Positions 62,789 through 64,000 of a stretch of DNA of 64,000 nt are shown piece by piece. How positions within the stretch are numbered: the stretch's first letter is position 1; each line of letters opens with the position of its first letter. Position numbers and translations under genes: made by a program. The notes below the pieces were generated by a model. It did no database searches, was not told the DNA's origin, and was given only the letters and a program-made list of their open reading frames with translations. Source of the stretch: an uncultured Draconibacterium sp. (GTDB lineage: Bacteria > Bacteroidota > Bacteroidia > Bacteroidales > Prolixibacteraceae); NCBI GenBank assembly GCA_947492175.1, contig CANLMQ010000004.1:124001-188000 (forward strand), written 5' to 3'.

Positions 62789-64000
62789 TTAGTTTTCAAA
62801 GGTTTTATAATACGGCTTAATGGAATAATTAAACTGATATTTATCGGATAACAAGCGGTATTGTTCCATCGGCACCGGGCCACAACTACCGCCACCCAAA
62901 CCGCAATGGTTTGCATCGATCGTTAAAATTGTTGCCTTGCGTTTTGTAAGCTCGTGCGGATGATTCGCCCTATCCAAATCAATTGGCAGATAATGTAAAG
63001 CACTAAAATTCATATTATTTTCAGCAGAAATAAGCAATCCTTTTCCTGAATGATTAGTAATTGCAGCCCAACGTACTTCGGTGCGGTTGCCACAATCCTG
63101 GGTTCGGATATAAGGAACAAACATATCGCCAACCGTAGTGGTATATTTTCCAATGGCAGCCGACCGGTTTCTGTCAGAGTAGTTTTCGTGCGGACCGGCA
63201 CCAAAATATTCCACTTTTTCAAATCCTGCAGGAAGCTGCATCAGAAAACCGATTTTTGCCAGCATCCATTCTGCTTTGTCAGGATTGATGGTATTTTCTA
63301 CATGAATGGTTCCATCGCCCAACACCGTAAAAGAAGTATTTGTAAGAACTGCATACCCGTCTTTTGAAACCGATTTTATTTCGACAGAAACTACCACCGT
63401 GTTATTCGTTAATTTCGTTTCAAAATTTACAACTTCAGTCCGCAAATTGTGCAGTTCTTTTTCCTGCCATATCGGGCCGGGACCTGTCCCAAACACATAA
63501 TCGTTATCGGTAGGTGCCCTGAAAATATTCAGCGTTGGCCCGCCAATTCCCGGCTTTTCATTTTTTGCCCAATAAATTTGTTTTGTCTCCGGTTTTAGCC
63601 CCTCAATTGCAGCTTTTGGAGTTTTCAAAATCTCAGTTTTATAATAGTTGAGCCCGGTAATTGTTCCTACTTTTTTGTTGAATACCACTTCAAAGTTTTT
63701 CCCTGAAACAATCACTTCAGACTCATTCTCGTGCATATTTACAACAGGCAAACTCACCGGATCAACCTGTATTTCAGCAGGTGTTTTAAATGGAACATTG
63801 AACTGTTCCCATGCCACAACATGCCCGTGTTTCGCCCAGGCCAAATCTTTTTTTGTACTGAAACTTATTTTTAGGAAGTACTCTGCACCAGCCAATAATT
63901 CAGGAGTTTTAAAAGGGATGGTCATTTCTTTTGATTTTCCCGGCGAAAGATTTAGCGAGGGCATTTCATCAGCCTGAACTACTTTCCCATTGCATTCCAG
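62789..64000 (-). CDS. GH2 beta-galactosidase-type protein, C-terminal part (cut by window edge)
   Basis: The frame is open to the window edge (about 403 residues visible), so the true start lies outside. The visible part is the Bgal_small_N-type C-terminal domain of LacZ-like GH2 enzymes: IYWAKNEKPGIGG, LNIFRAPTDNDYVFG, VEYFGAGPHENYSDRNRS and the final CGLGGGSCGPVPMEQYRL, preceded by an Ig-like segment. The catalytic domain is off the window. GH2 members with this C-terminal domain are mostly beta-galactosidases. It is the first visible gene of the GH92 unit, with the REP-like element in the gap that follows. Confidence 0.85.
   Translation of the reverse strand: MECNGKVVQADEMPSLNLSPGKSKEMTIPFKTPELLAGAEYFLKISFSTKKDLAWAKHGHVVAWEQFNVPFKTPAEIQVDPVSLPVVNMHENESEVIVSGKNFEVVFNKKVGTITGLNYYKTEILKTPKAAIEGLKPETKQIYWAKNEKPGIGGPTLNIFRAPTDNDYVFGTGPGPIWQEKELHNLRTEVVNFETKLTNNTVVVSVEIKSVSKDGYAVLTNTSFTVLGDGTIHVENTINPDKAEWMLAKIGFLMQLPAGFEKVEYFGAGPHENYSDRNRSAAIGKYTTTVGDMFVPYIRTQDCGNRTEVRWAAITNHSGKGLLISAENNMNFSALHYLPIDLDRANHPHELTKRKATILTIDANHCGLGGGSCGPVPMEQYRLLSDKYQFNYSIKPYYKTFEN

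Noticed and set aside
1..64000. Prophage, integrative element, CRISPR or tRNA-linked insertion
   Set aside because: No integrase, transposase, phage gene, repeat-spacer array or tRNA was recognised.

Overview
The window reads as chromosomal DNA of a Bacteroidota bacterium. The evidence is two SusC/SusD outer-membrane glycan uptake pairs, each behind an ECF sigma factor and a FecR anti-sigma factor; type IX secretion (T9SS) C-terminal sorting domains; many lipoproteins and exported glycoside hydrolases; and a promoter of the Bacteroidota type (TTTG, 20 bp, TAnnTTTG). AT-rich intergenic regions and the enzyme mix suggest an environmental or marine Marinilabiliales/Prolixibacteraceae-like lineage, but that placement is inference. 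I see no tRNA, rRNA, CRISPR array, prophage or transposase gene. Almost every gene is on the minus strand; the one clear plus-strand gene is a LacI-type regulator.

Layout. (1) 1-9990: a minus-strand operon of exported glycan enzymes in the transcribed order PIG-L deacetylase, PA14-bearing purple-acid-phosphatase-like enzyme, GH78 rhamnosidase, an (alpha/alpha)-toroid protein, a GH123-like enzyme and a GH95 enzyme cut by the window edge. (2) 10436-18367: a tandem pair of TIM-barrel/LamG/LamG/T9SS proteins and a third protein made only of two near-identical LamG repeats plus a T9SS domain. (3) 18572-25554: sigma, FecR, SusC, SusD cassette 1. (4) 25851-30493: beta-helix protein, GHL10-like lipoprotein and metallophosphoesterase. 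(5) 30747-37871: sigma, FecR, SusC, SusD cassette 2, whose SusC and SusD are paralogues of cassette 1. (6) 38381-43467: an alpha/beta hydrolase, a lipoprotein Gfo/Idh/MocA-like protein, and a DoxX membrane protein overlapping a Tat-exported Gfo/Idh/MocA protein. (7) 43684-56422: a ten-gene operon described below. (8) 56787-57818: the LacI-type regulator. (9) 57974-64000: GH92 mannosidase, an unrecognised lipoprotein, and a GH2 beta-galactosidase-type protein cut by the window edge.

The most interesting part is the ten-gene operon. It starts behind a perfect 16-bp LacI-type palindrome that overlaps the -33 box. It encodes two Tat-type Gfo/Idh/MocA oxidoreductases, a NagA-like deacetylase with a Sec signal peptide, an Nramp-fold transporter lacking the metal-binding motifs, a NagB-like deaminase, two repeats of a module pairing a Tat-type DegT aminotransferase with a ceramidase-like enzyme that lacks the ceramidase serine motif, and a beta-propeller lipoprotein. 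In this operon all four proteins expected to carry a bound cofactor (NAD(P) or PLP) have twin-arginine signals, while the exported proteins that do not need one have Sec or lipoprotein signals. I infer an amino-sugar remodelling pathway in the periplasm, feeding an amino sugar or keto sugar to an unusual inner-membrane transporter and a cytoplasmic deaminase. The substrate is unknown.

Taken together, the locus looks suited to a complex heteroglycan or glycoconjugate with rhamnose, fucose or galactose, mannose, beta-galactose and N-acetylhexosamine, possibly carrying phosphate. No sulfatase is present, which argues against a typical sulfated algal polysaccharide.
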